From the NCBI GenBank assembly GCA_026168455.1, contig CM047428.1:43074769-43138768 (forward strand): 64,000 nt of DNA, given 5' to 3'. Positions 33,231 to 41,284 of this stretch are shown here, in pieces. The DNA comes from Theocolax elegans. Taxonomy: Eukaryota > Arthropoda > Insecta > Hymenoptera > Cerocephalidae. The notes under the pieces are model-generated. The model made no database searches and was not told where the DNA came from. It saw only the letters and a program-made list of their open reading frames with translations. Every line of letters begins with the position of its first letter. Position 1 is the stretch's first letter. The position numbers and the translations under genes were made by a program.

Positions 33231-33461
33231 ATGCATATGACTCCTAAATGCAACTCATGTGCATGTATTGTGCGTTGTGCATTTTACAACTTCACAGATG
33301 TTAATGAATACGAACCTAGTTTAGGTAGTAAATTGGGTGATATGACGAATGAATTAAAATGTTATGGAGAGAGATTTTTCAAGAAGAAGGGGATTTTGTT
33401 TCGTGTAGAACGTAATCCAGATGTTAAAGCAGATGTTACAAAAAAGACCAAGACAAGCTAA
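33231..33461 (+). CDS. Small unrecognised ORF upstream of Polinton capsid genes
   Basis: The first ATG of this frame is at 33231. The protein of about 76 residues has a cysteine-rich start (KCNSCACIVRCAFYNF) and a charged, lysine-rich end (FRVERNPDVKADVTKKTKTS). I do not recognise it. It has the same strand, spacing and AT-rich codon use as the Polinton genes that follow, so it may be a minor Polinton protein. It is intact but short. Confidence 0.35.
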   Translation: MHMTPKCNSCACIVRCAFYNFTDVNEYEPSLGSKLGDMTNELKCYGERFFKKKGILFRVERNPDVKADVTKKTKTS

Positions 33462-33549
33462 GTCAAAATAAAAAATTTAATTGATTGTAGTATAAAATTT
33501 AAGAAAACTAAAAAAACGGAAAAAAGGAAGAAAGGATAAGCAAGTTTAT

Positions 33550-33616
33550 TGTATTTCGCCCTGAGTATGCCTGGTGGGCTCATCAGTAGAGTCCAGGCAT
33601 CTCGTCTCTAGATACA
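33550..33616 (-). ncRNA. Complete hammerhead ribozyme (type III layout)
   Basis: On the minus strand the elements occur in exact order. Stem III 5' half TGTAT (33616-33612); cleavage nucleotide C (33611); stem I TAGAG and CTCTA (33610-33606, 33591-33587); core CTGATGA (33586-33580); stem II GCCC and GGGC (33579-33576, 33561-33558); core GAAA (33557-33554) whose last A starts the stem III 3' half ATACA (33554-33550). Loops I and II are 14 nt each, and eight bases of one (ATGCCTGG) are complementary to the other (CCAGGCAT). Predicted self-cleavage is between 33611 and 33610. It lies just upstream of, and antisense to, the penton-like gene. Confidence 0.8.
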
Positions 33617-33684
33617 GATGAATGACATATTTAAAAATTAATTAACTAATTAATAATAAATAAATTAAAATAAAAAAAAAAACA

Positions 33685-34620
33685 ATGGATAGTGATAATT
33701 TTTACGTAGGTCTTCCTAGTAACAATAGTATGCGATACTTTCCTGAAAATACCACGTCATGTTACACCCGCACATTTACCACACGCAATTTCTTTGCATG
33801 GTCATTGGAGCGTAGGCTTAACCTTTAGACTGCCAGCATTTTTGCCTTATAAATTGATATTTTTGATGTGCAAAATTTATACATAAAAACGCCTCATATC
33901 TCTAGAGTAGTTGCCGAGGACACTGGTGGCTCATATATGAGCCATACCGGCAGTCTAAAGGTTAACAGAAATACAAATTCCATGTACAATATTACACATT
34001 TAAGAGAAGGAATCGAGTTTCTCGTAACGGATTGACAATTCAACTGACAGAATCGGGACAGATATTATATGTTTATTTCCATTAGGCTTATACGAAGACA
34101 TTACCGATCTTCAACGTGCAGTAAATTAATCAATCGAATTTGCAAAACACATCCAATTCAAGCGATCAGTTAAAAAAGGGGGTTTTATACTCTTTATAAA
34201 GTTTGTGATTGTGAGCATACTCATTACATTTTCTTTAAGGAAAAACTCAAACGTATATTTGGATTTGAAAATGAAAGCTACAAAGATACAGGATTTCTGA
34301 TAAATTTCAATGCAATTACAGTTGAGGCTGATAGACCTGCTTCTCTCGCAAGAGCAATTCCTGATCAACTTTTTGTTTACACGGATATTTGTGTGCCTTA
34401 CACTATAGGTAATGCCAGAGCTGCTCTATTCCGTTTAATGTGCTACAATAACGCAAAATACGAAAGCGATGGAACCATAATCAAACAATACTCTCCACCT
34501 AATTACATTCCATTGATAAATAATAGTTTTCAAAATATTGTAGTAGATATAAGAGATCAATATGGTAATCACGTGCCATTTGAATACGGAACGTTGACAG
34601 TTACAGATTGGAGGTGGTAA
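33685..34620 (+). pseudogene. Polinton penton-like (minor capsid) protein, broken
   Basis: The ATG at 33685 opens MDSDNFYVGLPSNNSMRYF, the conserved start of insect Polinton penton-like proteins. A frameshift near 33760 precedes LPHAISLHGHWSVGLT, at which point a TTAA MITE (33832-33961) interrupts the gene. Beyond it, stops and frame changes continue until an intact C-terminal stretch with DQLFVYTDICVPYTIGNARA, NYIPLINNSFQNIVVDIRDQ and HVPFEYGTLTVT. It would form the single jelly-roll vertex protein of a capsid. Several lesions make it non-functional. The end at 34620 is the first stop and may be short of the original C-terminus. Confidence 0.8.
33832..33961. mobile_element. 130-bp piggyBac-like MITE in the penton-like gene
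   Basis: Perfect 13-bp inverted ends CCTTTAGACTGCC and GGCAGTCTAAAGG are flanked by TTAA on both sides (33828-33831, 33962-33965). TTAA duplication and a CC start fit piggyBac-type non-autonomous elements. Confidence 0.9.
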
Positions 34621-34968
34621 TGTTCGTCACGTTTTTTTCGTTTTGCCGTACCAATGGGGACACGCTATCGGCAGTTTTCTAAGTGGTCTTTTTAAAAAGT
34701 CTTATCCTACATTACCAGTGGAGTTAAAGCAGTAGGTAAATAAACATTCAGAATAGAACTAAACGTTTAGGATGATGTTAACAATAGTGAAATAAAATTG
34801 AAGGAGTCAGTAAATATTTGTATGCGTGAATCTGGAGAAAATCTCAAGAGAAGAGCAGCTAATAAAATTTTTGAACTAATGAAAGGGTTAGGATATAAAC
34901 GTCGAACTAGGAAAAAAAGACGTCAGTTGCCCAAGAACCGTTTGAGAGCACACAATAGAGCTAAATAA
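34621..34968 (+). pseudogene. Polinton pVI-like minor capsid protein, broken
   Basis: The segment VRHVFFVLPYQWGHAIGSFL, then SGLFKKSYPTLP, matches the short hydrophobic start of Polinton proteins likened to adenovirus protein VI. A TAG at 34733-34735 interrupts it. A basic tail follows (ESGENLKRRAANKIFELMKG, RRTRKKRRQLPKNRLRAH), ending with TAA at 34966-34968. It lies directly between the penton-like and major capsid genes, the usual place. Its role is inferred from the family. Confidence 0.65.
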
Positions 34969-35098
34969 GGAGGTGTAAATACATCAGGACGAATAACTAA
35001 AGAAAGTAAAAAACGACGCACAGTCGTGAAAAGGAAAAAGAAGAAGATGAAGGAAAAGCAAACTTTACGTAGTGATCGGACATTTTTGGTTCATAATT

Positions 35099-35454
35099 AT
35101 GGCTTTTCTATATGCTGAGTCGTGCGAATTTATGAAATCGGAGCTAGATTTATTTACACTTCCACCTATTCAAACCTCTGTAGAAAATTCTCAATTTGTT
35201 CATTATAAACCGATGGACCATTGTAATTTGTTATACCAGGTGGAGAAGACTACTTGGATCTTGCACATACCATGTTAAGTTTACGTGTACAGATTTTACC
35301 AAATGTAGAAGTTGATGCAGTTGAAAGTGAAAAAGTAGGTCCAATAAATAATTTTCTGCATTCGATTTTTAATCAAATTGATGTCTTTTTTCATCAAAAG
35401 CTCGTTTCATCTTCCAATAATATGTATCCGTACAGGGTAGGAGTGTGCGGGTAG
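35099..35454 (+). pseudogene. Polinton major capsid protein, N-terminal piece
   Basis: The ATG at 35099 opens MAFLYAESCEFMKSELDLFT, followed by PPIQTSVENSQFVHYKPM. After a frameshift near 35235 it continues with DLAHTMLSLRVQILP, VGPINNFLHSIFNQIDVFFH and NNMYPYR. These are conserved in insect Polinton double jelly-roll capsid proteins. Coding is lost at about 35441, where a CGGGTA-repeat insert begins. The middle of the protein, about 250 residues by my estimate from the family, is missing. Confidence 0.8.
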
Positions 35455-37124
35455 CCCGACTACCTAACCCGATCGGGTTCGGATATTTTCTTCGGGTTCG
35501 GGCGGGTACCCAACATTTTCGGGACCCGCAAATTTAACGGGTAACCCGTAATTTGCGGGGTACCTGACAATTTCGGGTAGTCCAAATTTTTCGGGTAACT
35601 CGAGAATTTTGGGTTGACCGAATTTTTCGGGTAGACCGAGTATTTCGGGTATTCCGAATTTTTCGGGTAATCCGAGTATTTCGAGGCCTCGATAAAACTA
35701 GATATATTTCCGCCATGGTTTATTTATTAATTTATTTATTTTATTTTCCTATTATTATATTTCCCTTGTAATTCTTATTAAAAGCTTAATATCTTTAGTA
35801 ACGTGGTATTTCGTCCTAATACCAGTTACAAGTTATTTATTTATTAATTTATACAGGGACGACGGCCCCGAAGAACGCGTCTTTGTCGTCGCCGTGGGTT
35901 AATAAGTTAACCCGTCGGGACACGGTAGCGGAGATAGGACGATCTCCTACGTACCGACACACGTGGCGGGAAACTCGGGAATCGGAATGATTAATTGCGG
36001 GTTAATTTATAATTAAATAATAATAACGCGACCGTTATATAAAAACAAATAAACAATATTTATTTATACTGAATTTACACGAAGGTGCCCGACAATAATT
36101 AACGGGGCGTACTCCCGGTCGCGTGGTATATACGCGGCAAGCAGGGGCTGCCCCCGTGCTCGCCCCGCGCAATACCCAAACGGTTTCGGTAGCACCGGTG
36201 TGCTACCAAACAACCATTCATGCACACACACACACAACACGCTCTAAATATATAGAGCTAGAGATATAGACCAATGTCGGGTACTTACCGGGCTGGGTTG
36301 TCCATAGGCTCTGGTGTGCGTCAGCGCCCCGACGTCTGCTGGCCGGTGGAGCCGGCCCGGTTCCCGTCGTCCTCGACGGTAGCCTGCAGGTGCGGCCTGA
36401 TGCCGCGGCGATTCGCCTACCTCGGGGAACACTCAACCCGAGGTATTTGGTCCTTTGCACTGCACTCACACGAACTCACGAGCACTCGCGTACGGCTTCC
36501 CGGAGCACGGACGAACCGGTCCGGTACTTCCCGTAGCGCGCGAAACTAAACGTGACGATGTGTTATTACGATGCTGTCGCGGTCAAAACCGGCAGCGTAC
36601 TAAGCTTTTCGGGAATTGTCGCATTCCCGAAAAGTACCTAACACACACACACAATAACAATTGTATATCCGGATGCTCGCACACATCCTTGGTCGTCGAC
36701 ATAAACACGCGTGTTTCGTGGCCTTGAAGAGGCAACGCACGAAACAATAACAACGTGCGAGATTTTAAGATATAATATTTAATACATACTACGAAATAAT
36801 ATAATACATTAAGTATTATTTATTTCATTGCAACGACGTCTCGTCGCACTTTTTTACATTAATAGTGAAAGAAATATTAATTAATAAATAATTAGAATTG
36901 AAACATTGGGATAGCGCGAGAAATATTCGGGCAGTCCAAAACATTCGGGTAGTCCGAAAAATTCGGGTAGTTCGTTACATTCGGGTAGTCCGTAACATCC
37001 GGGTAGCCCGAATCATTCTGGTAGACCGAAATATTTCGGGTAGCCCGAAACATTCGAGCAGACCGAAAAATTTCGTGTTACGGTAAAACCCGAAGCCCGA
37101 CCGACTCAAACCCGACCCGACACA
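35441..37124. mobile_element. CGGGTA-repeat insertion, itself split by a solo LTR
   Basis: Both flanks of the solo LTR consist of short tandem units TTCGGGTAGTCCGAA-like (35441-35690 and 36919-37090). The outer edges GTGTGCGGGTAGCCCG and ACCCGACCCGACACA are roughly inverted, as in some hAT-like non-autonomous elements. No clear target duplication was found, and capsid coding is missing on the right, so a deletion accompanied the insertion. Confidence 0.6.
35797..36848 (-). repeat. Solo LTR of a gypsy-type element (1052 bp)
   Basis: It is flanked by CTTT on both sides (35793-35796 and 36849-36852). Read on the minus strand it starts TGCGACGA and ends AATACCACGTTACT, closely matching the ends of the LTR at 11084-11963 (TGTGACGG...AATACCACGTCACA). 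AATAAATATTG-like sequence near 36052-36062 (minus strand) could be the poly(A) signal. No internal region is present. Confidence 0.75.
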
Positions 37125-37353
37125 ATGAAATTACACATTTATATACACAGAAGTTGAATCATTAAAGTTTAAATACCCTTGTTTTCATTATTAGTGCGAC
37201 AACTCAGTGATACTACGATTGAAAATGTTATGTTAAATACGATTTCAATGACAAGTAGTAAGTAAAATGTTATAAATCAATAGGCTAAAAAACTAAATCA
37301 ATAATTATTGTTAATTAATCAAATGTATTCGTTTTTATAAATAAAGGTAAAAC

Positions 37354-37390
37354 CTGAAGAGGATGACAAAAAGTCATCGAAACATCGCCA
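37354..37390 (+). repeat. Hammerhead-core-like hairpin motif
   Basis: CTGAAGA, G, then the hairpin GATGAC-AAAAA-GTCATC, then GAAACATCG. It resembles the conserved core of a hammerhead (CTGANGA...GAAA), but the first stem II position is unpaired and I see no stems I or III. The motif at 57142-57174 shows the same offset. Confidence 0.4.
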
Positions 37391-37442
37391 TCTAAATAAA
37401 ATTGTGGTTTATTCACCAAGATCGATTAAATATCATTTTGAA

Positions 37443-37971
37443 ATAAATACTGCGTGGAAAATAAGAAAATTATCTATCTTGATACATTGGACTATGTTAA
37501 TCTTGGACAATTACCTAAAAGAATTATAATTGGGTTTGTAGATAACAGAGCTTTTAATGGAAATCGAAAATACAATCTATTTAATTTCCATCACTACAAT
37601 ATCAATCATCTTTCACTGTACATTGATGGTGTACAAGTGCTTGGAAAATCATTACAACCAAGTTTAGCGGAGATAATCCTGTGTACGTAGAAGTTTATCG
37701 AACATTGTTTTCTGGAAGTGGAATACATTTTGTAAATGAACCAATCAACATACCGCGTACCGAATACAACAGAGGCTATTGTCTCTTTGCTTTTGATTTA
37801 ACGCCCGACTTTGCAGCAAATAAAAAAATATGCACTGGAATTTGGTGAAACATGGAAGTGGTCGTATAGAATTGAAATTTGAAGAAGCCTTAACTTCTAC
37901 ACTTAATTCGATAACATTCTTGAAACCGATTCAAGTCGTCAAATTATTACGGACTTTGGTGCTTGACTTTA
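37443..37971 (+). pseudogene. Polinton major capsid protein, C-terminal piece
   Basis: It resumes with LGQLPKRIIIGFVDNRAFNG and FNFHHYNINHLSLYIDGVQV (ORF 37454-37690). A frameshift near 37670 gives VYVEVYRTLFSGSGIHFVNE and GYCLFAFDLTPDFAANK. Another near 37830 gives HWNLVKHGSGRIELKFEEAL, and a last one gives SSRQIITDFGA before a TGA at about 37971. This order is that of the C-terminal jelly roll of insect Polinton capsid proteins. At least three frame changes show the copy is dead. Confidence 0.82.
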
Positions 37972-38047
37972 AGGTGGGGCTGAATAAATAAAACGGGCGT
38001 TTCTATATCACAATTCACAGTCAACGAGTGAACGCTAACGTATCAAT

Positions 38048-38722
38048 ATGGATTACATCGTAGATATACAAGGTTCAATAAATTGGAACAACACCTTCAT
38101 TCCTAAGCAAGTGGCAGTAATTTCTTCAAATGAACGGATGTTTTGCCATTGGCTGATCAAGTCACATGAATACTCTGAATTACCGTTAGAAATCAAACGG
38201 TGTAACCAGTATGTATCGAACTATTATCATAGTATAAGACGGGACAATGGTGATATTGGTGTAGAACTGCTCGAAAAACATTTGCGGTCCCTATCAAATA
38301 CCACGACTAGATTTTATACTCGTGGATACGAGAAGCAGGAATATCTTGAAAAGGTGGTAGCTTGTGAAGTTGTGAACGTTGAGCAAATGTTATCACCGAC
38401 ATTTGAAGATCTGAAAAATAGTCATTGAAGCATTTCATGCATGTTTCATCGTCATATAGTTATTAGAGACATATGTGCTCTGAATCAAGTGTACCTATTA
38501 AGAAAGTGGTTACTGTCGATACTTCGAGATACTTCCTCAGAAAGTGAAGAAAATGATAGTGAAAGTCTTTATAAAGCAATGCGAAATCAAAGATTCCACA
38601 GTAGCATTTTTAAAGTCAATCGAACAGTATATAATCATAGTAGATTTGTACCATCTGAATATAATGATGTTTACGACATTGAAAAATACTTAAAACGCAG
38701 CAAATACAAAAACGGATTGTAA
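38048..38722 (+). pseudogene. Polinton-associated protein of unknown function
   Basis: It begins with ATG at 38048, MDYIVDIQGSINWNNTFIPK, and continues with KQVAVISSNERMFCHWLIKS and STTTRFYTRGYEKQEYLEKV to a stop at 38426-38428. In another frame the conserved CALNQVYLLRKWLLSI follows (38441-38722), so one frameshift splits it. Similar proteins lie next to Polinton capsid genes in insects. I do not know their activity. A TA-rich stretch with AAATAAAACG at about 37985 could be its promoter. Confidence 0.6.
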
Positions 38723-39208
38723 AACTGAAAGCTATAGGAGTGCATGCTGCTGACCGCATTCCCAGATTAATGGAAAAACCAGTTGCGATTGTTGCTAATA
38801 CCAATGATCATACTTAAAAAGGATCGCATTACATTGCAATCTATATAGATAAAAATGGGTACGGAACATACTTGGACAGTTACGGAGTCCCGCCACTCTC
38901 TTCTCATCATATCGAAAGAATCAGAAAAAGCTGCGTACAATACCGCTGGAATAAGAAGTATTGACGTGTGCGGACAGTATTGTGTTGTGTTTCTTCATCA
39001 TATGTACAGTTATAATAATTTACTCTCATTTTGTAACAAGTTTTCTACATATTTAAGAAAAAACGATGAAATAATTGTAAAATTGTATTCAAATATATTA
39101 AAAAATAATAATGTTAAATTATCCAATCAAGTTAGCGTATTCAATAATGAGCGATCTACAGGATATGTAATACGTAACCATTCATTTATTGCAAAAAATA
39201 TTACATGA
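38707..39208 (+). pseudogene. Polinton adenain-type cysteine protease, broken
   Basis: The predicted role is maturation of capsid proteins. The catalytic histidine lies in GSHYIAIYIDKNGYGTYLDS, the aspartate in YLDSYGVPPLSSHHIERIRK, and the catalytic cysteine in DVCGQYCVVFLHHMY. A TAA interrupts the frame before the histidine (after VANTNDHT), and a frameshift near 38955 separates the Asp and Cys parts. All three catalytic residues are still present. The C-terminus runs to 39208 (ORF 38855-39208). It lies downstream of the capsid genes, as in other Polintons. Confidence 0.82.
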
Positions 39209-39534
39209 AATAAACGTAGTGTAGTAGTATGCTCGTATGTGTTTAGTCTATCAAACTCCAATATTACTGTTTCCTATTTTTATGTGATAAGTATAAAATT
39301 ACCTATTATCTTCTTAGCCTATTTATTTCGTACAAATGAAACCGATGTAACAAAAACCAACCGTAATGAATTCTTAAAACGTTAAAGATAAAATATTAAA
39401 GGTATTTCGTTCCCCCCTCCACTAAGAGATAAGTTAAATCGTTAGTTACAGTGGAGGGATAGGTGTACCTCTCATTGGTCGGTTGACTATTTCTCCCTAT
39501 GACGTAAACATGCAATGAGTGGTGGGAGTACACT

Positions 39535-39570
39535 TATAAAACGGTACGTCGTTTAGAGCATTCTTAGTTC
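39535..39570 (+). promoter_or_regulatory. Possible TATA-type promoter of the next Polinton gene
   Basis: TATAAAA at 39535-39541 is followed about 25-30 bp later by GCATTCTTAGTTCTG, a plausible initiator, and then by the start of a coding remnant at 39621. Prediction from sequence only. Confidence 0.4.
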
Positions 39571-39620
39571 TGTTTCAGAAACTTTGGCGTTAAAATCGTG
39601 CACTACTGTTTCAATAAGAG

Positions 39621-39946
39621 TATGGCTACTTAAACAGAAAAACGTCGTCTACTGACGGAAAAAACAATTTGTGGTTTATACGGGAACTTACTCTTGGCAA
39701 CGTCATACAATTTAAATAAATCTCATTCAAAATATATATCAATTGGATTGGAATACTCAAACGGCCGTTATTCTCCAATTATAAAACTCTCCACTGCATA
39801 CCCTACTTACCACGTTAAATTTGATTTGAATTCGTAGACTGAATTATCAAACAAGTTTGATGAGATTGATTCGTACCTTCAAGAAAGTTACAGAAAGTTA
39901 CAGAAACAAGTTCTCGTAAAATACTATATCAATCCTCGTTTAAATT
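39621..39946 (+). pseudogene. Small Polinton-associated protein, interrupted
   Basis: ATG at about 39621 (MAT) is followed at once by a TAA. The same frame then stays open with TEKRRLLTEKTICGLYGNLL, NKSHSKYISIGLEYSNGRYS and YHVKFDLNS, to a TAG, after which LSNKFDEIDSYLQESYRKLQ continues to 39946. The spacing resembles a small protein often found near Polinton capsid genes; that comparison is from memory of the family and is tentative. Confidence 0.45.
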
Positions 39947-39960
39947 AAAGTCTATAATTA

Positions 39961-40050
39961 TGGAAGAGAAACTGCATGAGGAAGAAAGTAACGATGAGAA
40001 ATTGGAATCCCAACAATGGGAAGAAAGTCAGACAAACGAAGAAAATTAGT
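39961..40050 (+). CDS. Very short acidic ORF (29 residues)
   Basis: ATG at 39961 opens an uninterrupted frame made mostly of Glu, Ser, Gln and Asn, ending TAG at 40048-40050. No family recognised; it may be chance or the remnant of an acidic protein. Confidence 0.2.
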
Positions 40051-40904
40051 TCATGTACCAAGTACTTGCATGCAGATAGTAAAGCATACGACAGAGATTC
40101 GATCAACTTACAAAATATTGTGATAATGTTAATAAAGTGATGGAATACATAATTGAAAATTTTAAAAGAGTTATTGAAAAGAACAGTGAGATTTGATAAA
40201 TATTATACAATTTATGAAAATGATGTATAACTTTGTGTAATTGAACGCATGTTTGATATGTATAATAATTTGCTAAACTTAATTTTGTCTGAAATAAGTG
40301 CGATAAGTATACCTGTCGTACTTCATAACTTGAAAACACAAAAGTTAAAATCTGAATAATTGTAAAAAGAAGCTCATTATATCGAAGTAAAAAACGTAAT
40401 TATAACTTTAATTCTTGTTTTATTTTATTTAATACGTTTAATGTATCCCCACTTTTATAAAATATTTCATTTCCATCAATCAGATTTGAATTTACGCCCT
40501 CTACATTGAGTTACCGTTATTTACTAGTTTTATATAATTCAGATCAAAGAATCTTTTATACATACTAAAAATTTTAATAGTAAAAATTATACAAATAACT
40601 TTACAGCTGAAAAACGGTAACCGTTATTAGAAAAGAAGTCTAAGGAAAAATATAAACAAAATCAAATCATTATTTTAAAAACTGTGCATTCTTTACAAAC
40701 AAACAAGGATACAAGAGAGTTACTTAATTGAGTAAAAAATGTACTTAATTATACTTATGGTGTGATCTTGAAATAGAGTTTTGAACGGCAAATGAAAAAA
40801 AGAATTTTAATTATAACTTACCTAAGTTTTACTGGTTTAAAAACCGTAGGACAAATGAGACCGTGTAAAAAAAAGAAAAAGAATCAACATATATAGCGAG
40901 ACGA
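40051..40904. other. AT-rich intergenic DNA
   Basis: No gene or repeat recognised. Confidence 0.5.
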
Positions 40905-40985
40905 TATCACATCAAGGTCACGTGTTAGCTTACTTGTTTGTTTATCTAACAAAACAAATAAGATAACATTTCATTACGAGGTCAA
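40905..40985. repeat. Loose arm of the CAGGTATAGG MITE family
   Basis: ATCAAGGTCACGTGTTAGCT, ACTTGTTTGTTTAT and AAGATAACATT repeat one arm of the adjacent MITE. Confidence 0.6.
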
Positions 40986-41005
40986 TGGCCTTATAGTATA
41001 ATACT

Positions 41006-41284
41006 GTAAACAGGTATAGGGGGGTATATCAAAAGGCGTCATCAAAGTCACGGGTTAGCTTACATGTTTGTTTACATAAACAAACAATTAAGATTGCATT
41101 CTTAATATAACATTCCTTTTTTTTAGGTCATTTAATTGTTTGTTGAGAAGGGTATTGAATGACCTTGAAAAAAGGAATGTTATCTTAAGAATGCTATCTT
41201 AATTGTTTATTTATCTAAACAAAGAAGTAAGCTAATGTGTGACCTTAATGACGACATTTGTTATAACTTCCTATAGCTGCTTAC
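41006..41284. mobile_element. Palindromic MITE (CAGGTATAGG family), copy 2
   Basis: Ends GTAAACAGGTATAGGGGG and CCTATAGCTGCTTAC are inverted. The interior has the same GTTAGCTTAC, TGTTTGTTTA, AAACAAACAATTAAGAT and GGTATTGAATGACCTTG segments as copy 1. Confidence 0.75.

Larger units (their letters stand above)
33231..40050 (+). mobile_element. Decayed Polinton/Maverick morphogenesis module
   Basis: Six plus-strand gene remains lie close together: penton-like, pVI-like, major capsid, associated protein, cysteine protease and a small conserved protein. This combination belongs to Polintons, large virus-like transposons of animals. The module is broken by frameshifts, stops, a TTAA MITE, a repeat-bearing insert and a solo LTR. 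No DNA polymerase B, integrase, packaging ATPase or terminal repeats are seen in the window, so only part of the element is here. Confidence 0.82.
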
